From Candidatus Mediterraneibacter excrementigallinarum (GTDB lineage Bacteria > Bacillota > Clostridia > Lachnospirales > Lachnospiraceae): a stretch of 38,658 nt of DNA. Location of the stretch: assembly GCA_019120075.1 (NCBI GenBank), contig DWVT01000100.1, positions 1-38,658 on the forward strand. The letters are read 5' to 3'. Both the position numbers and the translations under genes were made by a program. Below the pieces are notes generated by a model, which did not search any database, was not told the DNA's origin, and saw nothing but the letters and a program-made list of their open reading frames with translations. This document shows positions 1 to 8,213 of the stretch, piece by piece. Position 1 is the first letter of the stretch. Each line of letters opens with the position of its first letter.

Positions 1-513
1 GTTTAGGGACAAACCTTTACACACATCAATGATACCTTTAGTATCATTGTGGCTCAATCCTAGAGTTTTGAGGATTTCATCCACAAAAGCACGATTCTTG
101 GGAATGACCCGGCGTTCCAGCCAGTGAATAACACCCTCACCACTAAGCTCCATATCAAGAGGAAGTAAATGGGCTTTTTCCTTGCTGGTGTATAAAATCT
201 CAGCTACTAAGCCGTACAGTCCTTGCTTCTCCATAGAAAAGCGTATTAGTTCAGTGTCATAAAGACGAAGGCTGTAAACATTGCTCATGGAACTCTCCTT
301 ATCGCTCAATTCTAGTGAAACATCTTTGCCTAACGCAGACGCAATCTTTAGAATCATGTCCAGTGTAGGATTCTGTGTCCCGCTTTCCAGGCGACTAATA
401 CCTGAACGCTGGATGCCCAACCGTCTTGCCAATTCCGCCTGCGAAATCCCTTGCTCAAGACGGGCTTCAACAAGCTGATCTATGATTTTCTGCCTCTGAT
501 GTAGTTCATCCAT
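1..513 (-). CDS. HTH-HipA-like protein, N-terminal part (cut by window edge)
   Basis: One open frame runs from an ATG at 513 to the left edge. Residues 1-70 form an XRE-type helix-turn-helix (GISQAELARRLGIQRSGISR, then LESGTQNPTL). From about residue 76 the protein resembles the N-terminal part of clostridial HipA-family proteins (MSNVYSLRLYD, then LERRVIPKNRAFV and LGLSHNDTKG). In classical HipBA the HTH antitoxin and the kinase are separate genes; here they are joined without a stop. An ATG at 288 inside the frame has AAGGAG six bases upstream, so a HipA-only product from internal initiation is likely as well. A 20-bp palindrome lies just upstream and is a plausible operator. The HipA assignment is from recalled family sequence; whether kinase residues follow cannot be seen. 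Confidence 0.6.
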   Translation of the reverse strand, partial: MDELHQRQKIIDQLVEARLEQGISQAELARRLGIQRSGISRLESGTQNPTLDMILKIASALGKDVSLELSDKESSMSNVYSLRLYDTELIRFSMEKQGLYGLVAEILYTSKEKAHLLPLDMELSGEGVIHWLERRVIPKNRAFVDEILKTLGLSHNDTKGIIDVCKGLSLN

Positions 514-538
514 GTTCTCACCTCACTCGTTGTATTGA

Positions 539-558
539 TGTTAACATATATGTTAACA
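539..558. promoter_or_regulatory. perfect 20-bp palindrome, likely operator of the HTH-HipA gene
   Basis: TGTTAACATATATGTTAACA is identical to its reverse complement and lies 26 bases upstream of the HTH-HipA start. Position and symmetry fit an autoregulatory site for the XRE-type HTH encoded next to it. Binding is inferred. Confidence 0.6.
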
Positions 559-719
559 TTTTGCGAGAGGGAGAATTGATTGATAAGGTTATATTTTGTA
601 AAAAAATCGAAATGGGAACAAAATGCAAAAATATATTAGATTTGTACCCATTTCGGAACATATTTGCTCGTTAATTCCTAAACCGCTATAGATCAGTGAC
701 ATTACTTGCTGCTAAATAT

Positions 720-751
720 CAAAAAAATAGTGCCACTGAAAACGTGGCACT
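720..751 (-). terminator. orphan Rpn-type terminator hairpin (copy 1)
   Basis: Arms GTGCCAC (730-736) and GTGGCAC (744-750) enclose a TGAAAAC loop. On the minus strand they are followed by a T-rich run (ATTTTTTT), as in an intrinsic terminator. The same hairpin with the same loop ends the intact Rpn gene at 8224-8244 and the Rpn remnant at 6951-6971. Here no Rpn coding sequence remains; the IS1182-type element abuts directly. Confidence 0.65.
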
Positions 752-768
752 CAGACTGTAGACAAAGT
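750..768 (+). repeat. left terminal inverted repeat of the IS
   Basis: CTCAGACTGTAGACAAAGT matches the right end (1592-1610) in reverse complement at all 19 positions. Confidence 0.85.
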
Positions 769-922
769 CCCCGGTTCATACGAACCGGGTCTTTTCTTAT
801 GTTATCGACATTCCAACTATCTCCCCCTCTTTTTATCAAGAAAAAATCCCCTTTATCAACTCGAAAGTTAAGCGGTGTATTCTCCGTACATGGTATAATT
901 ACCGTATAAGGAGGTTCTGCTT

Positions 923-1579
923 ATGATGACAAGGGATGCCGATAAAAAAAGAGAGCAAATGATGATGTTCAGTATGGATGACATGGTGCCAAAGGATCAC
1001 ATGCTACGAAAGATAGATCGGGCAATTGACTGGAACTTCATTTATGATCTTGTAGAAGACAAGTATTGTTCAGATAACGGAAGACCAAGAATGGATCCGG
1101 TGATGCTGATCAAAATCCCTTTTATTCAGTATCTCTATGGGATCAAAAGTATGAGACAGACAATAAAAGAAATCGAAGTAAACGTAGCTTATCGTTGGTT
1201 TCTCGGTCTAGATATGCTGGATCCGGTTCCTCACGTTTCTACTTTTGGGAAAAACTATACCCGCCGTTTTAAGGATACGGATCTGTTTGAACAGATCTTT
1301 TCTCATATCCTTGAACAATGCATGAAGTTCCATCTGGTAGATACATCTACCGTGTTTGTAGATTCCACTCACGTAAAAGCCTGTGCGAACAGTAAAAAAA
1401 TGAGAAAGCGGATTGCATCTCAAGAGGCTTTATGGTACGAAGAAGAGTTAAAAAAAGAAATCATGGCAAAGATTCTGGATGTAAGGGAACGAAAAGACAA
1501 AAAATCAGGACTCGTATTTGTTTTTTATAAAAAAATATGGGAGTTTGTATTTTTGCAAAAAGAGTGGTGCTGGAGCTAA
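923..1579 (+). pseudogene. truncated IS1182 family transposase
   Basis: The 218-residue product has the N-terminal features of IS1182 transposases: RPRMDPVMLIKIPFIQYLYG, a DLFEQIF stretch and FVDSTHVKACANSKK, which carries the first catalytic Asp. Family members are usually 450-550 residues; the region with the other catalytic acidic residues is absent. After about residue 192 the sequence jumps to what looks like the native C-terminal tail (GLVFVFYKKIWEF), suggesting an in-frame internal deletion. Start ATG at 923 has AAGGAGG at 906-912, and an extended -10 (TGGTATAAT) lies at 891-899. The gene would be expressed but cannot make an active enzyme. A truncated transposase of this kind might interfere with full-length relatives; that is inference. 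Confidence 0.8.
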
Positions 1580-1591
1580 GATCCAGCACCA

Positions 1592-1610
1592 ACTTTGTCT
1601 ACAGTCTGAG
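1592..1610 (-). repeat. right terminal inverted repeat of the IS
   Basis: Reverse complement of the left end at 750-768, 19 of 19. A further hairpin, GCCATGCAT/ATGCATGGC (1610-1632), begins at its last base and is followed by CTTCTTC. Confidence 0.85.
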
Positions 1611-1655
1611 CCATGCATTCCTGATGCATGGCTTCTTCTATATATAAATATTCTA

Positions 1656-1704
1656 TTGACATTTCCATAATTTCGTTTTATTGTATCAGTTAATTAATAC
1701 AATA
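1656..1704 (+). promoter_or_regulatory. promoter with palindromic operator for the efflux operon
   Basis: A consensus -35 TTGACA (1656-1661) is followed after 17 bases by TATTGT (1679-1684). The -10 is embedded in an inverted repeat TATTGTAT-N10-ATACAATA (1679-1704). Such a site is typical of a dimeric MarR- or TetR-type repressor blocking polymerase. No such regulator gene lies next to it, so the repressor is encoded elsewhere or was lost. Confidence 0.65.
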
Positions 1705-1726
1705 ATTCTACAAGGAGAAACTTCAA

Positions 1727-2446
1727 ATGGAACCACTCATCAAGGTCGAGGATATACATAAAATATATAATCCCGGCGAAAATGAGGTCCGGGCTCTTGA
1801 CGGCGTCTCGCTGGAGATCCAGCGCGGGGAGTTCGTCGCCATTGTAGGGCATTCGGGATCCGGAAAATCTACGCTCATGAACATGCTGGGCTGTCTGGAT
1901 ACCCCCACATCAGGACATTATTTTCTCGAAGGGAAAGACGTCTCCAGCCTGTCGGACGATCAGCTCTCTGAGATCCGGAACAAAAAGATCGGCTTCATCT
2001 TCCAGGGTTTTAATCTGATCCCTAATCTGGACGCTGTCGGCAACGTTGAACTTCCGCTGATTTACCGCGGACTGGGAAAACAGAGACGGCGGCGCATCGC
2101 CGTACAGGCGTTGACAAAAGTCGGTCTTGGCAGACGGTTAAAACACCGCCCCAGCGAGCTGTCCGGCGGACAGCAGCAGAGAGTTGCAGTGGCCCGGGCC
2201 ATCGCGGCCCAGCCGCCCATCATCCTGGCCGACGAGCCCACCGGCAATCTGGACAGCCGCTCCACGGTGGAGATCATGAACATCCTGAAGGAGCTCCATA
2301 AAAACGGACGTACCGTCATCGTCATCACTCATGACGACGATATTGCGGCCCAGGCACGGAGGGTCATCCGCATCATGGACGGCCAGGTGGAATCTGACGA
2401 TATCAATTCTGACTATACAAATAAGGAAAGAGAGGACACCAAATGA
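1727..2446 (+). CDS. ABC transporter ATP-binding protein, MacB/LolD-like
   Basis: This 239-residue cytoplasmic ATPase would power export by the permease two genes downstream. Visible motifs are Walker [10 protein letters not shown] (41-49), Q-loop FIFQGF (about 90-95), signature LSGGQQQR (145-152), Walker B IILADEP (165-171) followed by TGNLD, and the H-loop VITHDD near residue 200. [16 protein letters not shown] and EPTGNLDS are hallmarks of the MacB/LolD/FtsE-like branch. AAGGAG at 1713-1718 sets the start. Its stop overlaps the next ATG (ATGA), so the two are translationally coupled. Gene order ATPase, membrane-fusion protein, permease is the usual Gram-positive MacB-like efflux cassette, often linked to antimicrobial peptides or lipophilic drugs; the substrate here is unknown. 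Confidence 0.93.
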   Translation: MEPLIKVEDIHKIYNPGENEVRALDGVSLEIQRGEFVAIVGHSGSGKSTLMNMLGCLDTPTSGHYFLEGKDVSSLSDDQLSEIRNKKIGFIFQGFNLIPNLDAVGNVELPLIYRGLGKQRRRRIAVQALTKVGLGRRLKHRPSELSGGQQQRVAVARAIAAQPPIILADEPTGNLDSRSTVEIMNILKELHKNGRTVIVITHDDDIAAQARRVIRIMDGQVESDDINSDYTNKEREDTK

Positions 2447-4161
2447 TGTTTTCCAGAAAGAAAAAATCAAAACAGGACGATGCATTTGACACTTTAGAGA
2501 CATTGGACATAGGACCCGAGGACGACAGCTTCTCAGACAGCGAGACTGACGGGAAAAAGGCGAAGAAAAAACTTCCTGCATGGGTGATCATCCCCGTGAT
2601 TGTGGTCCTGGCAGGCGGCGCTTTCGGCCTCTCGGTCTTAACAGGCGGGTCAGATAATTCCTCCGGCGGGACTGCCCTCCAGGTCACGGAAGTCACCAGA
2701 GGAAGCGTGGAAGAAGTCTACAACGCCACCGGGACCATTGAGAGCGAGAACACAAAGACATACTATTCTCCCGTCACAGCACCCATCAAAGAGTGCAACG
2801 CCGTTGTCGGGCAGCCGGTAAAGAAAGGTGATCTCCTCATCAGTTTCGACACCACGAATCTGGAACGGGATAATCAGCAGGCTCAGCTGAACCTCCAGTC
2901 CAGCCTCAATTCCTCGAGAGCCGCCAAAGCGCAGAACGCCCAGGCCATCGAAGCCGCAAACGCCGCTTCCGCCCAGGCTGCCGAACAGGCCAATGCACTG
3001 GCAGAGGAAGTGAATACACTTGCCGCCCAAGTGGATGCGGCAAACGCACAGTACCAGGCCAATCTGGAAGCTGCTGGGCAGCAGGCCCAGGCAAATGAGA
3101 CGCTCCGGCAGCAGCTTGAGACAACCATCACTGAGAACGAGAAGATCATTACCGCAAACCAGTCGCTGATCGATTCAACCGACGCCGGATACGCAGGAAA
3201 AAGAGCGGATTATGACGCCGCCGTCGCTCTCCCGGAAGATCAGCGCACCGAGGAGCAGAAGAATCTCATCCGGGTCTTTGAAGCTTACGACGCCGCTGTC
3301 GCTGCCCGGGATGCGGCACAGGCAGCAGTCAATGACGCGCAGAAACAGCTGGATGCCATCCAGGATCCGGACGTTGACGACGCGGGCTACGCAGAACTCA
3401 AAGCCCAGTATGACGCGAAGTACGCAGAATGGCAGGCTGCTTATCAGGCTGCCGGCGCCCCCTCTTCAGCCACCGGTATGACAGATGCAGAGTTTGACAA
3501 TCTGGCTATCAGCGACAATCTTGCTGAGCTGGCCGCCCTCACCCCGGAAGAGCTTCTGGAAAAGGGAAAAGAAGGGATGAAGGCGGATATGGACGGCGTC
3601 ATCGCCTCTGTGGATCCTCTTCAGACCAACACCGCCGCTCAGGGAGCCGCACTGTTTACCATCGCCAGCACAGAAAAGACAAGGGTAAAGATCGAGATCT
3701 CCCCTGATGACTATGCAGATATGAAGATTGGTGCCACAGCGCAGATCACTGTGGGAGATAATACTTATGAAGGCACACTGACAAACGTAGATAAGATCGC
3801 GGTGCAGGACGCAAACGGTTCTCCTGTGATCGGCGCCCAGATCCACATTAACGATCCGGATGAAAACATCTGTATCGGCGCCACAGCCAAGATCCGCATG
3901 ACCGTATCTGAGGCAGACAACGTCCTCATCGTTCCCACCGAAGTCGTAAACGCTTCCACTGACGGAGATTTCGTCTACATCATTGAGGACGGCGTCGTAA
4001 AAGAACGGCCTGTCACACTGGGAACCGCCTCCGCTACACATGTGGAGATCGTAGAAGGTCTTGAGGAAGGTGATATGGTCGTAAACGATATGAGCGCAGA
4101 TATCCAGGAAGGCATGAGAGCGGTTGCCCAGCCGGAGACTTCCAGTCAGGACTCTGAGTAA
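2443..4161 (+). CDS. HlyD/MacA-like membrane-fusion (adaptor) protein of the efflux system
   Basis: The 572-residue protein has a charged cytoplasmic N-terminus, one membrane segment at about 46-66 (LPAWVIIPVIVVLAGGAFGL), then a biotinyl-lipoyl-like half (YYSPVTAPIKECNAVVGQPVKKGD). A long Ala/Gln-rich coiled coil follows at about 145-330. After it come the second hairpin half (MDGVIASVDPLQTNTAAQGA) and beta-barrel/membrane-proximal domains. In a one-membrane cell this adaptor probably stands outside the permease and shapes substrate release. The coiled coil is long for the family. It overlaps the ATPase gene by four bases and is followed after 24 bases by the permease. Two adjacent ATG codons (2443 and 2446) could both serve as start. 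Confidence 0.88.
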   Translation: MMFSRKKKSKQDDAFDTLETLDIGPEDDSFSDSETDGKKAKKKLPAWVIIPVIVVLAGGAFGLSVLTGGSDNSSGGTALQVTEVTRGSVEEVYNATGTIESENTKTYYSPVTAPIKECNAVVGQPVKKGDLLISFDTTNLERDNQQAQLNLQSSLNSSRAAKAQNAQAIEAANAASAQAAEQANALAEEVNTLAAQVDAANAQYQANLEAAGQQAQANETLRQQLETTITENEKIITANQSLIDSTDAGYAGKRADYDAAVALPEDQRTEEQKNLIRVFEAYDAAVAARDAAQAAVNDAQKQLDAIQDPDVDDAGYAELKAQYDAKYAEWQAAYQAAGAPSSATGMTDAEFDNLAISDNLAELAALTPEELLEKGKEGMKADMDGVIASVDPLQTNTAAQGAALFTIASTEKTRVKIEISPDDYADMKIGATAQITVGDNTYEGTLTNVDKIAVQDANGSPVIGAQIHINDPDENICIGATAKIRMTVSEADNVLIVPTEVVNASTDGDFVYIIEDGVVKERPVTLGTASATHVEIVEGLEEGDMVVNDMSADIQEGMRAVAQPETSSQDSE

Positions 4162-4185
4162 AGATCCGGGAAGAGAGGTTACAGT

Positions 4186-5424
4186 ATGGGACAATTTCTT
4201 GAATATGTAAAGATGGCGCTGGACAATATCCGCGCCAACAAAGGGCGCTCCTTCCTCACCATGCTCGGTATCATCATCGGCATCACCTCCGTCGTGACCA
4301 TCGTTTCCATCGGAAACGGCCTCAAAGCCGACGTAATCGATGCCACGAACCAGCAGACAAACACGGTGACCGTACAGGTCAACACGGAGGAAATTACTGA
4401 CACTGATATCATCACCGGTGATGATATCGCTTTTCTCAAAAGCACACTGAGCGACTCCGTGGAGACGATCACATCCTCTGTCATGTATTCTGGAAAATGC
4501 ACGACCCGCAAAGGGACATTCGACGCATACCTCACTCTGACCACACCGGATTATGAGAATGCGCAGTATACGTCTCCCATCATAAAAGGCAGTTATTTTA
4601 CGGAAAATGATCTGTCCGGCGGCAGGCCGGTCTGTGTGATCGACGAGCTGACCGCCTTGTACCTTTTCGGAAACACGAATGTCATCGGCATGAGCTTTGA
4701 GCTGGCGGTCGACAGCGGCATCCAGGACGTCACGATTGTCGGGATCCGGGAAACTTCCGATGACATGATGGAAGTAGAACAGACTTATCAGTCCATGGGG
4801 ATGCCCGAGACCATCTCCATCGAAGTTCCCTACACACTCTCCGAGGCGTTCGGGCTCCCTCTGGATGGATTTTCTTCCATCTCCCTGACCGCAAAGGACG
4901 GGGCAGATCCCTCCCAGGCAGCCTCCGCCGCAGTGCGGTTGCTGAACTCCCGTCACCAGGATCTGGGGGACAATGTATTCATGCAGCAGATGCCGCTGAA
5001 CATCTCCGACATGCTGGGATCCGTCATGGATGGAGTCACTGCTTTTGTAACGCTGGTAGCCGCCATTTCTCTTGTGGTTGGCGGGATCGGCGTCATGAAC
5101 ATCATGCTGGTGTCTGTCACCGAACGGACCCGGGAGATCGGAATCCGCAAAGCTCTTGGAGCCAAGACCGGTTCCATCATCGCGCAGTTCCTGTGTGAAT
5201 CCGCGATCATCTCCGGTATCGGAGGGATCATCGGTATCCTTTTAGGCGGCGCATTCACAGCCATCATCAGCGCCCTCCAACTTGGCGGGATCACTGCCTC
5301 ACTGTCACTTCCTGCAGTAACCATCGCAACCGCATTCTCCTGCGGCGTAGGGATCATCTTCGGCATCTATCCTGCCCGCAAAGCGGCCTCACTGAGTCCT
5401 ATCGAGGCTCTGCGGCGCATGTAG
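4186..5424 (+). CDS. MacB-like ABC transporter permease
   Basis: The 412-residue permease has MacB topology. It starts with a cytoplasmic segment ([20 protein letters not shown]) leading into membrane segment 1. A large extracytoplasmic domain spans about 40-275. Three C-terminal membrane segments (about 285-410) carry FtsX-domain motifs: [34 protein letters not shown], and the C-terminal [16 protein letters not shown]. This is full length for the family. GAGAGG upstream of ATG 4186 is the ribosome binding site. With the two preceding genes it forms a complete efflux unit. Mechanotransmission-type (MacB) transporters act on substrates outside the membrane rather than pumping them through it; substrate unknown. 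Confidence 0.93.
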   Translation: MGQFLEYVKMALDNIRANKGRSFLTMLGIIIGITSVVTIVSIGNGLKADVIDATNQQTNTVTVQVNTEEITDTDIITGDDIAFLKSTLSDSVETITSSVMYSGKCTTRKGTFDAYLTLTTPDYENAQYTSPIIKGSYFTENDLSGGRPVCVIDELTALYLFGNTNVIGMSFELAVDSGIQDVTIVGIRETSDDMMEVEQTYQSMGMPETISIEVPYTLSEAFGLPLDGFSSISLTAKDGADPSQAASAAVRLLNSRHQDLGDNVFMQQMPLNISDMLGSVMDGVTAFVTLVAAISLVVGGIGVMNIMLVSVTERTREIGIRKALGAKTGSIIAQFLCESAIISGIGGIIGILLGGAFTAIISALQLGGITASLSLPAVTIATAFSCGVGIIFGIYPARKAASLSPIEALRRM

Positions 5425-5474
5425 GATGTTTATATATAACAATCTGATCATCATTTATGAGGAGGAAAATTTCT

Positions 5475-5852
5475 ATGAAGAAAAAAAGCAAACTGTTAAA
5501 CGTGGTATCGATCATTCTCATCGTATTTTCTGTCATTGGCATCCTCAGCGGGATTTTTGCCATCATCATGAAAGATCTGATGGCTGCCTCCTATGAAATG
5601 CTTGGCATGGAGCCGCTTCCCACATGGTACTACTTCTATTCCCTCGCGGTGGGTATCATAGAGCTTGTGGCCGGCATCATGGGCGTTATGTACAAATCGA
5701 GAAAATCCGTACTGATCATCGGTGCAGTCTACTGCCTCGGGATTGTAATTTCCCTCTGTGTGGAAGCAGTTCTGGTAGGCTTCACCTTCCTTTCCCTGTT
5801 AAGCCTGATCCTTCCCATCCTCTATATGTGGGGCTGGTACCAGTCTGAATAG
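5475..5852 (+). CDS. small four-helix membrane protein of the efflux operon
   Basis: I choose ATG 5475 because GGAGGA (5461-5466) is correctly spaced; an ATG at 5457 in the same frame lacks a site. The 125-residue product starts MKKKSKLLN and shows about four hydrophobic segments (roughly 8-32, 48-70, 76-98, 100-122) with few polar residues. It lies 50 bases after the permease and before the terminator at 5884, so it is co-transcribed with the efflux genes. I do not recognise the family beyond a general DUF-type integral membrane protein. A role as accessory subunit of the exporter is inferred from position only. Confidence 0.75.
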   Translation: MKKKSKLLNVVSIILIVFSVIGILSGIFAIIMKDLMAASYEMLGMEPLPTWYYFYSLAVGIIELVAGIMGVMYKSRKSVLIIGAVYCLGIVISLCVEAVLVGFTFLSLLSLILPILYMWGWYQSE

Positions 5853-5883
5853 AGCATCCGGACAGGTTGCATACAGACAGATC

Positions 5884-5927
5884 GGACCGACAGGCCGCCT
5901 TGCGTGCCCTGCCGGTCCCTTTCTTTT
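5884..5927 (+). terminator. intrinsic terminator of the efflux operon
   Basis: GGACCGACAGG (5884-5894) pairs with CCTGCCGGTCC (5908-5918) apart from one central mismatch, followed by CTTTCTTTT. Confidence 0.8.
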
Positions 5928-5929
5928 GA

Positions 5930-5958
5930 TTGCGAAATACACAGCTCCAGATTATAAT
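5930..5958 (+). promoter_or_regulatory. promoter of the DUF975-like gene
   Basis: TTGCGA (5930-5935), 17-base spacer, TATAAT (5953-5958). Its position supports ATG 5992 over a TTG at 5926 as the start of the next gene. Confidence 0.6.
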
Positions 5959-5991
5959 ATAGTATTATTGGATTCTACGGGGGATCTGACT

Positions 5992-6950
5992 ATGTGGAAA
6001 AGAAAGATACTTAAGAAAAAAGCACGGCTCTCCATGAGACAGAACTACTGGAGGATGATTGCCGTCTGTTTTATCATCACCATGCTCACAACTGCATATC
6101 CGACGACCACCACTTTTTTAAGCGCTCAGACTTCCTCACTCTCCCCCGGCCCGCAGTCCAGCATATCATTTACTCCCAATGAAACAAATTCCGAAGTGCT
6201 CCGCGAGACCATATCAAACATCGCCCAGGTCGTCGGCGCTTCCAAAAGTTCGGAAGAACTTACCGCTGCGGGGATGAACATTCTGGTAGATCTGTACACG
6301 ACAAGTACGTCAGCCTTCTTTTCTCTGCTGCGCACTGTCAACACATTTCTGACCGAACACTGGGATCTTTCCATTCTCTTTCTCTTTGTCGGAGTGATCG
6401 TTTCGTTTTTATATCAGCTGTTCGTAAACCACATCCTGCTGATCGGTGAGAAGCGCTTTTTCCTGGAAGCACACAACTACCATCAGACCAGGATCTCAAA
6501 GATCTTCTTTCTGTATAAACTCCGTTTTCTCACAGGGCCGGCCTGGATCATGTTCTGCCGCACCCTGTTCCAGTCGCTCTGGAACTTCACGATCATAGGC
6601 GGTGTCATCAAGTATTACGAATACCGTATGATCCCCTTTATTCTTGCGGAGAACCCGTCGATCGGGCGCAAAGATGCATTTTTCCTTTATCGGATGGCGG
6701 ATCCTCTCTCTGTTCACATTCGGGCTGCTGGATTTTGTTTATGCAAATCCTTATCTGACGAGCTGCGAGGCTGAGCTTTATCTCACACTGCGCAGGAACT
6801 ATGTACTCTCCCGCTCTGCTCGTTACGAGGAACTGAACGACTCCTATCTGGAGCATGTGCCTTCCGAGGATGAGCTGCTCATCCTGAAAGCGCTCTACGA
6901 TGATTCACAGGGGCCTTATACACGGATCTCCTACTTTGTCCCGGAACAGA
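5992..6950 (+). pseudogene. broken DUF975-like integral membrane protein
   Basis: The N-terminal part (MWKRKILKKKARLSMRQNYW, then membrane segments) and the later IGWRILSLFTFGLLDFVYAN followed by PYLTSCEAELYLTLRR are recognisable DUF975 features. They lie in different frames: the first frame is lost near 6690-6700 and runs to a stop at 6774, while the family-like sequence continues one frame over from about 6680. Residues normally present between NPSIGRKDAF and the IGW motif are missing, so a small deletion caused the shift. The C-terminus is also replaced: at 6951 the sequence switches abruptly to the end of an Rpn-type element. Two independent lesions make this non-functional. GGGGGATC precedes the ATG. 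Confidence 0.75.
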
Positions 6951-6971
6951 GTGCCACTGAAAACGTGGCAC
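6951..6971 (-). repeat. Rpn-type terminal hairpin (copy 2)
   Basis: Same GTGCCAC/GTGGCAC arms and TGAAAAC loop as at 730 and 8224. No T run follows on the minus strand because the DUF975-like gene is joined directly at its outer edge. This marks the hairpin as the boundary of the inserted sequence. Confidence 0.75.
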
Positions 6972-6994
6972 TCTCTAACCTTTTGTTTCATGTT

Positions 6995-7242
6995 CTAAAA
7001 ATTCTTCTGAATTTCTTCAACATGTTCTCTTGTTACCCTCATTATTTCGCAGATAGATTCAATGGAGAATCCTTTTCTTAGAGCAGCTTGAATATTCGCA
7101 TTCTTCTCTGCCGCAGCATACTCTTTTGCGTATTCTTATGCGTATTTTTCCATAACCTCACACATAATACTTATACCACCTTTGTCTGTCCTAGGAGTCA
7201 ATTTTTCCTTTGCACTATGCTTATAAATGCCATCTAATTAGC
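6995..7242 (-). pseudogene. C-terminal remnant of an Rpn-family nuclease/transposase
   Basis: The minus strand reads GGISIMCEVMEKYA, stop, EYAKEYAAAEKNANI, then RKGFSIESICEIMRVTREHV. This closely matches the last third of the intact gene at 8268-9065 (GGMSIMCEVMEKYAKEY, KKGFSIESICEMMRVTKERV). A Lys codon of the YAKEY repeats has become TAA. The nuclease core is absent; upstream of the GGIS block the frame continues into unrelated sequence (LDGIYKHSAKEKLTPR) and then meets a stop. It ends in the same terminal hairpin. It is a decayed partial copy, not expressed as a functional protein. Confidence 0.85.
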
Positions 7243-7312
7243 TTTCGTAATATAATTATAGTATAATTATGAATGACCTACAACAATAGTAAGGGAAAGT
7301 CGTATCGGTATA

Positions 7313-8032
7313 TTATTGCTCTGATAATATAGCTTTTTCATAAAACCTACAGCCTTTTCCCTTATATGGGATACCACATCGGATTTCGTACTTTTTTATA
7401 AGATCCCAGTATTCAGGGAGATATTTTATGATATTCTGGATTTCCTTTTGATTTTTATTTGTGCAGCACCAACAAGAGACTCTATCTAAGATATCATATA
7501 GTTCATGTCCATTCTCCTGCCAATTCCAACCGCAGCTATAGCAGTAATCCAGACAATCTTGCTCACTCATTCCCCACTCAGCCAACGGATATATCTTGAC
7601 TGAATGACTGCGTATGCGGCGGAAATTTTCAATCCGTCTTATTTCATCAGCAGCCAGTCCGACATATTCGATTATTGTATCATTATTATATATATTTCTA
7701 TAGTGCTGCTTGATGGTTGCCAATTTTCCTGTAGTAGCCCATCTCCTGCAACCGCCGCACCAATCGTATCCATATACTAATGTTCCGTCCTTTTTATGTA
7801 CGGCTTTTTGAAAAGCTCTATACTCAAATGATGTCGAGTTTCTTAGAATCGTAAATGTAATACCATTATATGCAAGTATTTTAGATAGCTTCTGGCAATT
7901 CTTGTATATAGCCTGAAATTCCATTTCTGTGTCGAAAAATATGACTTCATCTATCGGATAATGTTTTTCAATTAATAACAAAACCATTGCCAGACTATCT
8001 TTTCCTAAGCTTGTACTTGCTACATATTTCAT
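7313..8032 (-). CDS. PAPS-reductase-family PP-loop protein 1
   Basis: The product (239 residues from ATG 8032; a GTG at 8041 is possible) has the PP-loop fold of the phosphoadenosine phosphosulfate reductase family. The ATP-binding loop reads STSLGKDSLAM, a variant of the usual SGGKDS with Leu for the first Gly. Two Cys clusters follow: WCGGCRRW near residue 95 and SCWCCTNKN near 190. The segment IEYVGLAADE and the PLAEWGMSEQDC motif are shared with the second copy at 9211. Such stand-alone proteins occur in phages and other mobile elements and are related to DndC; sulfate assimilation is unlikely because no partner genes are present. A short related reading frame ends 14 bases upstream. AAAGG at 8044-8048 is a loosely spaced ribosome binding site. 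Confidence 0.85.
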   Translation of the reverse strand: MKYVASTSLGKDSLAMVLLLIEKHYPIDEVIFFDTEMEFQAIYKNCQKLSKILAYNGITFTILRNSTSFEYRAFQKAVHKKDGTLVYGYDWCGGCRRWATTGKLATIKQHYRNIYNNDTIIEYVGLAADEIRRIENFRRIRSHSVKIYPLAEWGMSEQDCLDYCYSCGWNWQENGHELYDILDRVSCWCCTNKNQKEIQNIIKYLPEYWDLIKKYEIRCGIPYKGKGCRFYEKAILSEQ

Positions 8033-8046
8033 ACCAGCCACAACCT

Positions 8047-8187
8047 TTACGGTTTATGGCAAACAGCGTGTCTTCCCATGCTACTTGTTATGACTTTCAC
8101 GCTATTATCGCTGTTTTTACGTAATAATTCGCAACCTTTAATACAACCGGTTTCACCGGATTAGGTATACTCCTTTCTCTTTACCAT
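8047..8187 (-). other. short upstream reading frame with in-frame stop, before PAPS-reductase-like gene 1
   Basis: ATG 8187 (AAAGG upstream) starts MVKRKEYT, then TAA at 8161-8163. The same frame continues for 37 codons (SGETGCIKGCELLRKNSDNS, then VKVITSS) to TAA at 8047-8049. The second part shares the pattern C-x(3,4)-RK-x-S-x2-[SG]-VKV with the frame at 9912-10067, which precedes the other PAPS-reductase-like gene. The first stop abuts a CCGG-TGAAA-CCGG hairpin. Either a small protein gene with a nonsense mutation, a recoded gene or a regulatory leader; the paired occurrence argues against chance. Confidence 0.45.
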
Positions 8188-8213
8188 AGATATGTTACCT
8201 TTGCTTATTATTC

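Larger units (their letters stand above)
750..1610 (+). mobile_element. internally deleted IS1182-type insertion sequence
   Basis: A perfect 19-bp inverted repeat bounds an 861-bp unit holding a shortened transposase gene. Full-length IS1182 elements are about twice this size, so the element has lost its middle. Subterminal hairpins sit inside both ends: CCCGGTTC/GAACCGGG at about 770-788 and GGTGCTGG/CCAGCACC at about 1566-1589. No target duplication was recognised at the junctions. It could move only if a full-length relative supplied transposase. Confidence 0.8.

Noticed and set aside
3466-4956. Long minus-strand open frame (496 codons) across the efflux genes
   Set aside because: It is antisense to two well-supported genes, is Asp/Gly/His/Cys-rich, matches no family and has no ribosome binding site; a by-product of codon bias in a G+C-rich block.
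8161-8163. Selenocysteine or pyrrolysine recoding in the small frame
   Set aside because: The codon is UAA, which neither system uses.
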